Shown here piece by piece: positions 53,640 through 64,000 of a stretch of 64,000 bases of DNA. The notes beneath the pieces were generated by a model, which did no database searches, was not told where the DNA came from, and saw only the letters and a list, made by a program, of their open reading frames with translations. Each line of letters starts with the position of its first letter. Positions within the stretch are counted from its first letter, which is position 1. Source of the stretch: Saccharina japonica (taxonomy: Eukaryota > Sar > Phaeophyceae > Laminariales > Laminariaceae); NCBI GenBank assembly GCA_008828725.1, contig MEHQ01001845.1, forward strand, positions 50,607 to 114,606. The letters run 5' to 3'. A program made the position numbers and the translations under genes.

Positions 53640-54110
53640 ACGGCACCGTACGGTAAACTGCTCAACGGGGAACCGCACGGGATTGCACCGTAAAATGTAT
53701 TACAGCATGCACCGAACCGCATTAAAAGATTTACTCAATCTAAAAACCGCACCCAACCGCACCGTAGGATTCCAATTTCAAAAAGCTGCATCGAACCGCA
53801 ACGTAGGGTGCATAAAACAAACGAACGGTTCCGTTGCATTAACGTTTTCTGAAAATACCACAGCACTGCACCGTAGGATGCATGAAATAACCGAACCGCA
53901 CCGTTGCATTTACGATTTCTGAAAACTGCACTGAACCGCACCGTAGGATTTGATATTCCTGAAAACCGCACCGAATCGCACCGTGGGATGCATGGAAACA
54001 ACGAACCGCACGGAAGGATTTACGATATCGTATAACCACACCGAGCGCACCGAAATATTCCAGCTGTCGGAAAACTGCACCCAACCGGACCGTAGGATTT
54101 TCGAAAAAAC
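53640..54110 (+). repeat. CGCACCGTAGGAT satellite, block C2
   Basis: Eight or more units of CCGAACCGCACCGTAGGAT with GATTTCTGAAAACTGCACT-type spacers, related to C1 at 48310-48830. Some units carry a GCATGNA-insert (GTAGGATGCATGAAATAACC). Not coding. Confidence 0.85.
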
Positions 54111-54422
54111 AAAAAAGCACCGTGCACGGACAGTTAACCCTAAAGAACCCTGGGAACACGATCGCACATGCTTCATAGTACCCTTTATGGCGAAAACATG
54201 TGGCATATCTGTCTTGTTTTAATGAAAATGTAGTAGCGAAGGCCATTGCTAACGAAACAAATGTCAAGAGATGATATAATATCTGAGGAACAGATTAGTG
54301 GGCTCGCGGCAGAGGCGGCCGGGGATTTGGATATCTTACACCAAATACCCCCACCCAAGGGCTCGATTTTTTTTTGTTTTTTACAAACAATTTGTTTCAG
54401 TCTATCTAGCGTGTAGCGGTGT

Positions 54423-54598
54423 ACAGTACCGGCCCGCTCGTATTAAACCAGAAATTGGGCTTAGGCTGACTTTCTTGTCCGAGAAAGGGGTGTTTTCCAC
54501 ACTAACTTCAGTATAATAGCTGTCGACTTGCTTATTTCCCCCGTAATGTTTGGGCTGCGTTTCTTGTAGGGCACTCTCTTATGAGAGGGCCGGTAGTG
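54423..54598. mobile_element. MITE family 2, copy 2
   Basis: Left ACAGTACCGGCCCGCTCGTA; right (complement) ACACTACCGGCCCTCTCATA. The interior matches 25959-26133, including TAACTTCAGTATAATAGCTG. Confidence 0.8.
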
Positions 54599-54599
54599 T

Positions 54600-54710
54600 A
54601 TGTGATTTGTGTGACAGAGTACCGGAGAGGCGCAAACCCGCAAATCGAGTCAAATAACGTAACACGACACCACACATACATTCTTCGTGCGACAATAGTT
54701 TAGCTGGTAT
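54600..54710 (-). repeat. dispersed repeat R1, inverted fragment
   Basis: The complement reads TTGTCGCACGAAGAATGTAT, GTGTGGTGTCGTGTTACGTT, ATTTGACTCGATTTGCGGGT, TTGCGCCTCTCCGGTA. This matches R1 at about 21209-21275 and 41799-41875. It starts directly after the MITE-2 copy. Confidence 0.75.
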
Positions 54711-55564
54711 GATTGTTTTTCTATTGTCACGATGTAATATGTGAGTGCGGAACTACTACTTACCTTATTCAAAGTAGTAGTACTACTGGTGCTGTACTAC
54801 GGGCACATGTCTCTAGCCTAGACCATCAACGACAAATCAGCCAAGGCCCCACTTATCGAACAGCACAGCCGTACAGCAGACGAAGCTGCACAACAAGCAG
54901 TAGGCGCCCTCCAGGTTGTTGCTTTTGTGAGACCTGTGGTGTCTTGTTTGCATGCGCAGGACCCGTAGCACACAGCGTGCAAGGGGAATCCAGCAGGTCT
55001 AGTTGTGAGAGCTACGCGTACGAACTACCTGGTACACATGTGCTCTTTATTTGTTTGTATTTGCGTGTGTACTCACACTACTGTTGTTGTTATAGCGGGA
55101 TGGTGGATCGTTCGGTGCGTGTGTCGATGTGTTTATTCGTACGTGGGTGGGTGTGGGTCGGCCCGGCCCTGCCGGGCCCGGAAAAACGGCCCATGACAAG
55201 CCCAGAAAAAAATGAACCCGATATCTGGACTAAATGTCAAGCTTGAAATAGCAAACAGTTCCAAGATGTCACGTACTGCTGTGTGTGTTCTTCAAATTTA
55301 ACCGTCCTTTCTACCCGTCGATTACCAGCTTATCATTTCCTCTCGTTCTCAGGCTCGCTCTGTTTACGTTTTTTTTATTTCATTTTATATCATTTTATTG
55401 TTATTGTCTGTCGCATCTCCTCTGGGAGAAGCACGCCTCTTTGTTTTTATTTGAGTATTATTTTTGTTTTGTTGTTTGATTGTCTGTTGATTTGTTTCCT
55501 TGTTACTTTCCCCTCCCCCCCCGCTTTTTAATATATTTTCTCATCTGTTGCCTGGTTGTGCTGT
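54711..55564. other. unassigned spacer
   Basis: No gene supported; a 177-codon frame at 54713-55246 has no recognisable domain. The last 250 bp are T-rich. Confidence 0.3.
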
Positions 55565-55905
55565 TTTTGTTTTGTTTTTTTTGCTCATCCCATGTATTAT
55601 CTTCGCCCTTCTTTTCTCTCTCCTTCCTATTAGTAGTCGTACCTCAGATCCGGGGTCACGAAGTAGACTCTTCTCCCTCGTCCCCCACTACGGTTCTTGC
55701 CTTGCATTTTTATCGCGAGAAGATTTTAGCATTTTCTTACCTCGTCAACTTTCTTCGAATTGTGCTTACCCACGCTATAATATGCGCTCTCGACATTTGC
55801 TATCATTTGATAATAAACATCTGCATACAAGGAGACTAGAACCCCCGATCTTCACCGCTAACAGGCTTCGCGGCTACCTGTTAGACCACCGGGGCGATCG
55901 GCAGG
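55565..55905 (-). repeat. tRNA-derived SINE, copy 3
   Basis: The minus-strand head CGCCCCGGTGGTCTAACAGG, TAGCC... with GGGGGTTCTAGTCTCC as the B-box region is followed by the body TCTTCTCGCGATAAAAATGC, AAGGCAAGAACCGTAGTGGG, GGATCTGAGG. Its T-rich plus-strand border (A tail) is at 55565-55583, followed by CTCATCCCATGTATTATCTT as in copy 1. Confidence 0.78.
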
Positions 55906-57049
55906 TAGAAAGGACGGTTTAATGCGAAGAACACACACATACATCCAGTGTACAGTATGTCCTGATTCTTCATCCTAGAGAGATACCAGTTAGTTTTGTG
56001 GTCGCAAAATAACGAAAGAGATCTACGCTGCAATGCAGTGAGCAGAGCACACCATGCAATGCGATATACGACAGGAACGACCTGCTACCCTGCTAGCAAT
56101 CTTCCAGTACGGTAGCTGCGTGACAGACAAAACAAAAAGCGAAAACGTAACAAAACAAAAACATAATATATATTTTTCAAGATCAACAAACGAACAAACG
56201 AACAAACAAACAAAAATGACGCTAAAATGACAATAATTGAGAGCGTCGTGCTTCTCCCGGCGTAGATGTTACAGAAATAAAAAATATTAACTAGATAATT
56301 GTGCTGGGACGCTCCTACGCCATGCATTCAAGAGTTATTTGTTTCCGGGTCGGCCTCAGTATTCCGGTTCGGCCTCAGTATCGGAATCTCGGCACTTTGA
56401 AATCTCGATTATGTTTTGTTTTGCTTCGAGCGCTCTTTTCGACGATCACCTTTTCTTTTCAACAATCACTTTCGACGCCCCTCGCCCTAACCTCGCCGTG
56501 ATCGGGCGCGTGTGCTGAGATCTGGATATAACAAGCGAGAAGTAGACACGGGTATGGTCTTTGGGTCGCATGATCGATCATTTTTTGTTCGAATCTTGAC
56601 AGGGGGCATGAGAGTCCGCAAATTCAAAGGGCTGACTTTCAAAAACAATTGCAGCAGAAGGAATCACTTTTTGTCACCGGTCAGACATTTGCATAGTGTT
56701 TTGTAATACTTACCTGTACTCGTTTTTGTGTAGCTGTTTAGCTTGAATTTAGTGTATAAACGGCTATCTTGCCAAGTTTTTGATCGTGTCCTTCTCTGAC
56801 CGAAGTTGTTGCGAACCATGTTTTTTGCCTTTTTTGGACTCTTCAGAAAGTATTATCATTTTTTGTGTCATCTTAGTAAGAGGATTATCAATGTGGAAAT
56901 TAGTGAATATGTAGTAACTTGAATTAGGTGTGGGGGCGACGCCGGGAGGGAGACGCGCACGAAAATAAACAAAAAAACACAGGGCCGACCACCACGAACA
57001 CGTTCGAACCCAGTAGTCCAGGCCGGGCCGGACCGAGACGTTAAAAGCA
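55906..57049. other. unassigned spacer
   Basis: No gene, RNA or clear repeat beyond a GTTCGGCCTCAGTAT doublet at 56350-56390 and (AACAA)n at 56190-56215. Confidence 0.3.
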
Positions 57050-57430
57050 TTGATGGGCGGGGTCGGGCCGGGCCGTCGACATTAAGAATTGTGATGGGCT
57101 GTGGGCCGCGCCGCGGCCCATCCCATGAAACTTATATGGGCCGGGCCGGGCCACGGCCCACTCTCTGATAATTTGAAGGGTTGGGCCGAGCCGTAGCCTA
57201 TCTACTCGATATTGGATGGACCGGGCCGGGCCGCGGTCCATGATATGTGGTCTCTACATGGGCCACTCCGCCAGGCCCATGAGGTGGCCCTTGTGTTTCG
57301 ACGGGTGGGTCCAGACGGCTGCCTATGATATATGGTCTGCTCCCGATACTGCTACTACGACCTCCACTGTGCCCATGAGGCGGTCAAGGTGTTTCGACAG
57401 GCACGACCGGGCCGCGGCCTATGATATGTG
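57050..57430 (+). repeat. GGGCCGGGCCG minisatellite
   Basis: Units of about 60 bp contain ATGGGCCGGGCCGGGCC followed by RCGGCCCAT and a short AT-rich spacer (57050, 57105, 57135, 57215). They continue with more diverged CCCATGAGGYGG units to about 57430. Each core is palindromic (GGCCCAT/ATGGGCC). Confidence 0.75.
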
Positions 57431-57654
57431 GTGGTATACTTGTATGATAGTACAGCTACGACGTTTTAGGTGTACGTGGGTTCCTGTCCGCCAAAAACAA
57501 CTATTATACGTTCGTACGATGCATATCTGGCAAATCTCTTCGGGTACTATGATGCCTTGTGCAAACGTCGGATGAAAGCCTTGGTGGGTGTACGGACGAC
57601 ACTTCTCGCCGTCTTCGCGATGCAGGCAGCATGACGCTCTTGCCCTGGTTCGAC

Positions 57655-57840
57655 CCGTGGCAGCGAAATGTGTTGCAGCGGTAGTACCGGGGTGTTGCAG
57701 CAGCATGTTCTATCGCAGCAGTACCGGGTGTTGTAGCAGCATGTTGAATCGCAGCAGTAGTACCGGGTGTTGCAGCAGCACGTGGTGCTGCTGTTGTTGC
57801 TGCTGCGGGTGTTTTGCAGCAACACGAGGAGGTGCTGGTC
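57655..57840 (+). repeat. GCAGCAGTACCGGGTGTTG tandem repeat
   Basis: Three to four units of about 37-42 bp: GCAGCRGTAGTACCGGGTGT, TGCAGCAGCATGTTNNATC. It ends in CTGCTGTTGTTGCTGCTGCG. Frames on both strands become Ser/Cys- or Ala/Thr-rich. Confidence 0.8.
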
Positions 57841-58058
57841 CACATTTGGGACGGAAGCCATTGGAAAAGCTTTGTATCGAGCAGAATTATGTGAGTTGTG
57901 GGTACTGGAATAATATCGACCTGTAGATGCCTGGTGCCGACGAGGGAGAGCCGGCGATCGTCTAGGCCATACGCACAATGATGGGTGAACGGCTTCGGTG
58001 AGCGGGAGATAGATATGGATATACCCAGAAACTTGGGTGGGGAAACGATAAGCTACCC

Positions 58059-58859
58059 TTGAGCGAAAGGTCACAAGCCGACCAAGCTGCACACCGGGAC
58101 TGCACGCAACGAAGAAACGAGGCCGTCGTTGAGCTAGCTGCAGAGGATATCATCCGACATTATACTGCAATCACCCGCCGTGAACGAGAAGAGTATTCCA
58201 GATCAATCGGGGAGAGGACGGACGCAGAGAGGAGCGACGCCCACCCGACGCCCTATGACGAGCTCGCCGGCGTGCAGGAAGATATAATGGACTAACAGGC
58301 CCAGTAGGGATAATATGGATTGAACGTCAAGCAGCATGCACTCATCGGCGCTCCGGTAGTCATTACCACACGACAAGATGAACAGAAGCATCGTCATCAG
58401 CAGCAGGAACGTAAGGAAGAGCTGCAGATGAAGCAACAAGAGGAGGGGGTGAGGATAGAGCCGGAGAAGCCGCTTTAGCCGCCGTCACCACCGCCGCCAC
58501 TGCCGCCGGTGCAACGGCCGCCACTGCCGCCGGTGCAACGGCCGCCACTGCCGCCGGGGCAACCGCCGCCGCAGAAGCAACTCTAGGAGAATCTGCATGG
58601 GGAGCAGGACGCGAAAGGGGGGAGTGCAGAGGCGGAGGAGCCGATGTCGCCGCCGACACCACCGCCACTGTGCAGTGATGAACCAGATTGGTGGCTAGAC
58701 CGAGTTTCGCCGCCGACGAAGCCGTCGCCGCCACGTGAACCGGATGAATATATGGCACAGCAGGTACTACTGCCGCCGCCGCCCGCAATCATGTTGCCGG
58801 ATGACGACGGGAGATTGCGTGGCCGTACGGTAGACGATATTCTGACCGCGAGGTTGTGA
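58059..58859 (+). pseudogene. decayed proline-rich reading frame
   Basis: One frame is preserved for about 800 bp with five stops between 58293 and 58588. It begins charged (RNEAVVELAAEDIIRHY, TRREREEYSRSI), has a Gln/Lys-rich stretch, then three PPLPPVQR units encoded by a 24-bp tandem repeat (58494-58560). It ends PDDDGRLRGRTVDDILTARL before a TGA at 58857. The preserved frame points to a former protein. Its position 0.7 kb upstream of the non-LTR RT could make it an ORF1-like gene, but no zinc knuckle or RRM is seen. A host pseudogene is equally possible. Confidence 0.5.
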
Positions 58860-59523
58860 TTTTCCTGCGGCCGTGAGAGCGTTGGGGACGAAACAATGGA
58901 TGGGGATTGTGGTAAGCGGGGGCCCAGGAGGATGCGAGTGGGGAGGATCGTGGGGTTTGGATGAGGAGCGCGCGTGGTTGGTCTGGGGAGTGCGGTCCAG
59001 CGACGCCGAAGGCACTTTTCGCTTCGATCACGACTTCGCGAGAAAGAGTATATCGTCATTGGCCTCGAGGGGAGCTTGCTTGGATTCCCAGGTCTACGTA
59101 TGGTATGATGTGTTATCGTTTGCTTTCTCTCGTTGATTTTGTTGCATTCGGCAAACGTTTGTATAGCTCGTAATAGGGTTATTTGCAGCTAGGTTAAAGC
59201 TGACCCCCCCCNCCCCCCCCCCCCCCCCCCCCCTAATTTTTCTACCCCTCTGTTTCGAGGTTGTTTTGTGTTTCTTGTGTGTTGTCTGACATTATCCCAT
59301 TGACAGAGGTTCTTATGTTATCGAGTTTCTACAACAGTAGTATACTTTGTCTGCTGTTTCTGTTGACCCGAGATTGTTTTAGAAAGAAGTCTGATGGATT
59401 CTGGATTGAGATTGGAGTTTTGTGGTGTTCTGCTTTGACCAGTCGTGTTTCTTGGGTTTAGGGTTAAGCGGTGAAGTTCCCTCCTTTTCGGGGTTAACAA
59501 CGTACTATTTCTCTTTAGGTGCG
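58860..59523. other. spacer with 29-bp poly-C tract containing an N
   Basis: A C-run at 59204-59233 (N at 59211). The rest is T/G-rich with no gene. CTATTTCTCTTTAG at 59506-59519, just before the RT frame, looks like a 3' splice site but may be chance. Confidence 0.35.
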
Positions 59524-61153
59524 CAGAAGGCCTAGGATACAGTATGGAGAAATGGGCTATGGAAAAATTTGTGGGAAATAGAGGTAAGGGGAAAGATTTA
59601 GAGAATGATGAAGAAGATGACGGAATGTGCGAGGAGTGCTGTGATGTTGGACGGGGAAATATCGAAGTACGTTGATATCTGACAAGGAGTTGCACAGGGA
59701 TGTACGCTATCACCTAACCTATTCAAGGTATGTACTAATGACATGATAGTAGCAGTAGAAGGAGCATCGCAGGGAGTCACGGTGGGGGAAGATACGGTGT
59801 CGGGATTGATATTTACTGATGATTTCGTCTGCTTATCAGAAACACCCGAAGGACTGCAGAAACGAATAGAGAAGGCACTAGAGTACACCAGGAAGCCGAG
59901 AGTGACGGCGAATGTAAAACAGTGCGCAGTAGTTGTATCTAACGAAAATAAAGAGAGTCCGGTAACTTGTAAGTGGAAGTGGGGAGAAGATCAATAACCG
60001 ATCGTAGACCAGTATACGTACCTTGGCGTAGATATCTCAAAATATTGTTCTTGGGATGCATACATAAATAAAATAATAGGCAAGGGTAAAGGACACGTAG
60101 GCAAGATGGAAGCAGTCCCGACAGACTCACACCTTGACACTAGAATTGAGATATGTATACTGATGAATGTGATTGTACCAAAGCTAAAATATGCAGGAGA
60201 CGTATGGGAAGGGAACGCGAAGCTCCTAAAACAGATGGAAACAGTACAGATGGCAGCAGCTAAAAGAGTACTAGGATTGCTCAAGTAGGACGAATAATAC
60301 ATTATTGAGAGCAGAATTGGGAAAATAGGCACTTAAGACAAATAGAGACGTGCGTAAGTTGAAATGGAAATATAAAGTAGAGAACATCCGAAATAAGAGT
60401 TTGCCAGCCATAGCTCATAAAGCTGTATGGGAGAAAGTAACCAAAGGGCGAGCTGGAATAAGGTGGGATAGCGTAGTCGAGAAAGTATGGAAGGATATAG
60501 GAAACCAAAAAGAGATGCTGGCCATAGAGGAATTTAGCGGATACAAGACAGACGTCAAAAACAGATAGAAAGAAGGGAATGGTTAGCGCTAAGAAAGAAG
60601 GTGGAAGGGGAAGAACTTTTAGAGATATACGGGGGGTTGAGATAAGGAAGAGGAATGAAAAGGTATCTGCACGGCCCAATGGACCTCGCGAAAAAGCGGA
60701 AACTGCGATTTCGTGTAGGGGACCTGGACCTGCGAGAAAGAAGAAGGATGTATACCAGTAGCTGGGAGGAGGAGGAAGTAGATGCACATATGTGCCCATG
60801 TGGCAAAGCCATAGATAGTAGAACTCACATCGTGGGAGAATAAGAAAGGTACAAGGAGGAACGGGATGTGCTTGGGGAAGAGATGGGGAACATAGACGAG
60901 TGTGAAATGGAGCAGTTTGGTACACTAAATAATAGCGAGAAAACGATCGCTATCTTAGGAGATAGATGGTGGCCACAAGCGGCGAAACAGGAAAGGGATA
61001 AGATTATAAAAATATTTCTTTGTATTATATCGAAACAACGCAATGAGCGCCCAAGTGTTTGAGGTGTCTCTATTAGGAGTAGGAACGGTGCTCCGTCTCG
61101 AAAGGGATGCGTGGTCAATGGTCAAATGACTAAGGCAAGCCAAACATGAGTAC
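59524..61153 (+). pseudogene. 5'-truncated non-LTR retrotransposon (RT and C-terminal zinc motif)
   Basis: The frame from 59524 shows RT motifs in order: QKA-DTVWRNGLW, GVAQGCTLSPNLFKV, and LIFTDDFVCLSETPEGLQ with FTDD in place of the usual Y/FADD. TYLGVDIS and AAAKRVLGLLK follow. After a segment in a shifted frame (60350-60600) the first frame resumes with LRFRVGDLDLRERRRMY, CPCGKAIDSRTHIVGE (a CCHC-like C-terminal motif) and RSRNGAPSRKGCV. Stops at 59533, 59611, 59680, 59995 and later. The endonuclease and N-terminal RT are missing. The 3' end ATGAGTACG runs into a C-tract at 61151. A copy of the same 3' end lies at 42143-42205 (minus). Confidence 0.85.
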
Positions 61154-62714
61154 GCCCCCCCCCCCCTCCCCTCCTTTTCCTACGAACAGTCTGAGATATA
61201 GGCAAGACACGCGAGCAGGGGGCAGGTGGGATACTAATGCTCCCGTCTACGCCCTTATCCCTGAGCAGTACTGCCTGGTATACACTGAACCCACCTCGGA
61301 TAATCACCAGGAAGTACGTACAAGAGAGTATACCAAAAGTTAGCTGGTATTAAATTCCAGGGGAAAATATTATAGCTGTGTGTAATCCAGACTGCCTGAT
61401 GTCAATCCCGCATGCAATTTTGTTACGTAGTACTTTTCATTTTCGAAATGTTGGCTGTTTGAAATTCTACTGTGTGGAACCTCAGCTGTTGAGCACATGT
61501 GGTATTCAATTAATGCAGAGGATTTACGGGTATCAAAACTGCTGGCAGTTGCTTAGTTCGTACGGGTATTAAAAGTTCAGGTTGTTTGGTACTTCGTTAA
61601 GATGTAAGGCAGATTTGTAGGAATTTGGTTTCAAGTGTTGAACTACCGTAGTAGTAGCGGATTGCCCCGTTTCGAACTGTTACACTACAATATTATGTTG
61701 TATTTGTGCTTAATCTCGATAACGAGAGCTTGCTCAGTCTGGTAGGAACACTATTATATTGACTGCTACCAGGTATACTTTAAACTATTAGTTTCTTGAA
61801 TGCACTGACGTGTAGGTAACACGTAGCCGACAGCGCCCGTGCGCGTATGTATACTGGTCGTCCGTTGAAGGTGCAGGGAGGCCATTCATAGTCATATCAC
61901 GAAACAGTCGTCGGTGTATTGATCACCCCTGGTTGTATATATGGGTACTAACTTGGGTGTTAGATCGTACTGGCAGGAGGTACTTATACCCCCGTCGCCT
62001 CCTGGAATACTCGATTTACTTTGAGTTCCTTTTGTGCGACCATTCGCTCAAGTACGATAGTTGGCCCTGGCGGCTGCTTTGTGCCCTGACCCTTCAAGAA
62101 ATGAGCGCATAGTTGTGGTCGACAGTGAGACAGACGATAGTTTGCGGTGTTTCTGGTACAATTATCGGTACACTGAAAAATGATATGCCGAGACATGAGT
62201 TTGGTATAATAATGTTTAGTGACACAATGTTTTTCCTCTAATGAGGATTTGACGTTGGAGACGTATAGTATCTGGGTATTTTTCATTTAGTTCTAGCTTT
62301 TCGCGGTAGTTCATCTTGGAATATGAAGCAGCTTAATATCTCCACAGCAGGGAATTGGCTGTTAGGTACTATACGTAGTGGGCTATGGAATGCTTATTTT
62401 GGAGTTATAGCTACAAGTTATATTGTCCAGTATCTGGTCATTTATGACATCTTGCTACTTTCTTCTGTGTGTCCCGGGTGACTAGGGAACTAGTTTTAGA
62501 ACTTGGGGGGACATTTCTGGTTAAAAGTCTTCAAACATATTGGGGGATAATTTGCATTAGACGTTACTTTCGAGTACAGTGAACAGTTATAAACATACCA
62601 CCTATATTTGGGGGTTACGGCTTTGACGATTTCGACTATAGGATGCAATGCATATCACTGTCGTATGGTATATGGAAGCTCCTGGCATCTATTTAGGTTT
62701 GGAGTGGCTGGAAT
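61154..62714. other. unassigned AT-rich spacer
   Basis: No gene supported in 1.5 kb; frames do not exceed 100 codons (61984-62286 minus) and are unrecognised. Confidence 0.3.
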
Positions 62715-63310
62715 ATTACAAGGTCAGGTTCTGTAGGGTTTGTGGATCTAAGGTCAGGGTATGGGTGTCTTACAGAACTTACAGAAGTTCCGGGTCAGGG
62801 TATAAACCCCTTACAGAACTCACAGAAGTTCCGGGTATTGTGGCCCGGGCATGCAGAACTCACAGAAGTTCCGGGCAGGTACAAACACGTTGTACCGGTA
62901 CCCCGGGTATTGTGAAACGGGGAGTACAGAAATTACAGAAGTTCTTTTTAGGGTATGAAGGTCGTACAGAACTTACAGAAGTTCCGAGTACGGGTATAAA
63001 ACCCTTACCGAACTCACAGAAGTTCCGGGTATTGTGGCACGGGCGCACATATCTCACAGAAGCTCCAGGCAGGTATATACACGTTGTACCGGTAACCCGG
63101 GTATTGTGGCTCGGTCGCACAGAACTTACAGAAGATCCGGTTATTTATTGTGGAACGGGCGTACAGAACTCACACAAGCTCCGATTGTGGCCCGGTCGTA
63201 CAAAACTCACAGAAGTTCCGATTGTGGCCCGGGCGTACGGAACTCACAGAAGTTCCGATTGATGCACGGGCGTACAGAACTTACAGAAGTTCCGGTGATA
63301 CCCTGGTAAA
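62715..63310 (-). repeat. TTCTGTA satellite block B3, reverse orientation
   Basis: About twelve TACAGAACTYACAGAAGTTC-CGGG units, separated by TATTGTGGCMCGGGC- or GTATAAACCC-type spacers. Two units also have GTTGTACCGGTANCCCGGGT. The plus-strand 204-codon frame over it is repeat translation. Confidence 0.9.
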
Positions 63311-63701
63311 TACCCACCTCAAGGGGGCGAAAAAAATGCAAATGTACTCCTCACAAAATATACATAAAATGCATTTCGAAATACTGCGATTGGTGCACTT
63401 CAAACATGACATACTACACTGGTACTAACGCGTATACACCATGCATGTACCATTGTAGCTAATTTCTGTTAGAGCTGTCTTTCACGATTTTCACGGTAAG
63501 GACTGTTCCAACTTCATGGGAATGACTTCCGTGGTGATGGATTTACCCCCCAAATCAAAATCCTTGTACTTGTGTGCTCGGTTCATGTGTGGTTGTGAGC
63601 GAGGTGGGTTGTACACTGTAATTTAATTTCGTAGTTTCGTTTTTGGTGTGTGTCACTGATGAGACATGACGTCAGAATGCATAACATCACTCCTCAAAAT
63701 A
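63311..63701. other. unassigned spacer
   Basis: No gene or repeat recognised. Confidence 0.3.
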
Positions 63702-63853
63702 TGTCAGGAGACGGCACTTACACCCCTTTGACTGACGGCAATTTTTCATTTTTTATCCTTGACTGACGCAAAATACTCGGTTTTAGTGTGGAACACTCGA
63801 ATCCACACCCTTGACCGATACCCATTTTCCCTCGACTGACCGTCTCCTGACAT
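63702..63853. mobile_element. 152-bp MITE with ATGTCAGGAGACGG ends
   Basis: TGTCAGGAGACGG at the left and CCGTCTCCTGACA at the right are perfect 13-bp inverted repeats. Inside, TTGACTGACGG, TTGACTGACGC, TTGACCGATAC and TCGACTGACCG form four imperfect direct repeats (about 63728-63840), the last overlapping the right terminus. Non-coding. No other copy in the window. Confidence 0.75.
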
Positions 63854-63879
63854 CCTCAACGATACCCTAATCTGTACCG

Positions 63880-64000
63880 GCACACAGGGTATTGTCCCGA
63901 GGGAATACCCTTACACGGGGTATTGTGCCCAAGGTGTTACAGAACATACAGAAGTTCCGGGTACGGGTATGGGTGTCTTACAGAACTTACAGAAGTTCCG
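63880..64000 (-). repeat. TTCTGTA satellite block B4, continues past the window
   Basis: GGGTATTGTCCCGAGGGAAT, TACACGGGGTATTGTGCCC, ACAGAACATACAGAAGTTCC and ACAGAACTTACAGAAGTTCC match B3. The block is cut by the window end. Confidence 0.85.

Noticed and set aside
57001..57040. B-box-like GGGTTCGAACGTG on the minus strand as a tRNA remnant
   Set aside because: No matching A box or cloverleaf within the required distance.
62648..63262. 204-codon plus frame
   Set aside because: Translation of the TTCTGTA satellite (repeated YRTHRSSG-like peptide), not a gene.

Overview
The window looks like repeat-dense nuclear DNA of a stramenopile, most likely a brown alga. The main clue is the only convincing intact protein gene, at 9773-12664 (+). 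It encodes a long array of cysteine/histidine modules of the EsV-1-7 type (C-x4-C-x16-C-x2-H), a family known mainly from brown algae (including the Ectocarpus IMMEDIATE UPRIGHT gene) and from the Ectocarpus virus EsV-1. The dominance of DIRS-like, non-LTR, SINE and MITE sequences, spliceosomal-type intron borders and the absence of bacterial operon structure all indicate a eukaryote. The species cannot be named from the sequence alone. Two N characters (16740 and 59211) show this is an assembled contig with at least one suspicious join.

Layout. 1-2935 is a strand-asymmetric, G-poor C/A-rich repeat ending in a (CCCAA)n array. 3.6-7.3 kb holds two PIF/Harbinger-like non-autonomous transposons with TTA and TAA target duplications, and a 420-bp foldback. 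9.5-12.7 kb is the EsV-1-7 gene with a duplicated 5' flank. 13-20.4 kb holds a MITE, a field of ATGGCA palindromes, a 0.93-kb duplication whose second copy begins exactly at an N, and another foldback. 20.4-23.8 kb is a dispersed repeat followed by a hAT-like element. 25.1-26.1 kb is a stack of MITEs. 26144-35578 is a complete but decayed DIRS-type (tyrosine-recombinase) retrotransposon: 150-bp inverted terminal repeats, gag with a CCHC knuckle, RT/RNase H and recombinase, plus a probable 1,971-bp intron in gag. 36-43 kb holds TTCGGTA satellites and the second copy of the dispersed repeat, into which a Harbinger-like element and a non-LTR 3' tail have inserted. 44-57 kb holds hairpin repeats, CCCCCTTTTTGTCA clusters, CGGTGCGGTT-type and TTCTGTA-type satellites and three tRNA-derived SINEs in the same orientation. 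57-61.2 kb holds GC-rich minisatellites, a decayed proline-rich reading frame and a 5'-truncated non-LTR retrotransposon flanked by poly-C. 62.7-64 kb returns to the TTCTGTA satellite in reverse orientation, with one more MITE.

How the parts relate. Apart from the EsV-1-7 gene the contents are parasitic and nested, and several insertions can be dated relative to each other. The dispersed repeat at 20.5 kb is an empty site for the 40.9-kb transposon and for the 42.1-kb non-LTR tail. One MITE has landed in the end of another at 25.96 kb. The DIRS gag intron carries a MITE and a 114-bp tandem array. No rRNA, functional tRNA, CRISPR or phage/plasmid genes were seen.
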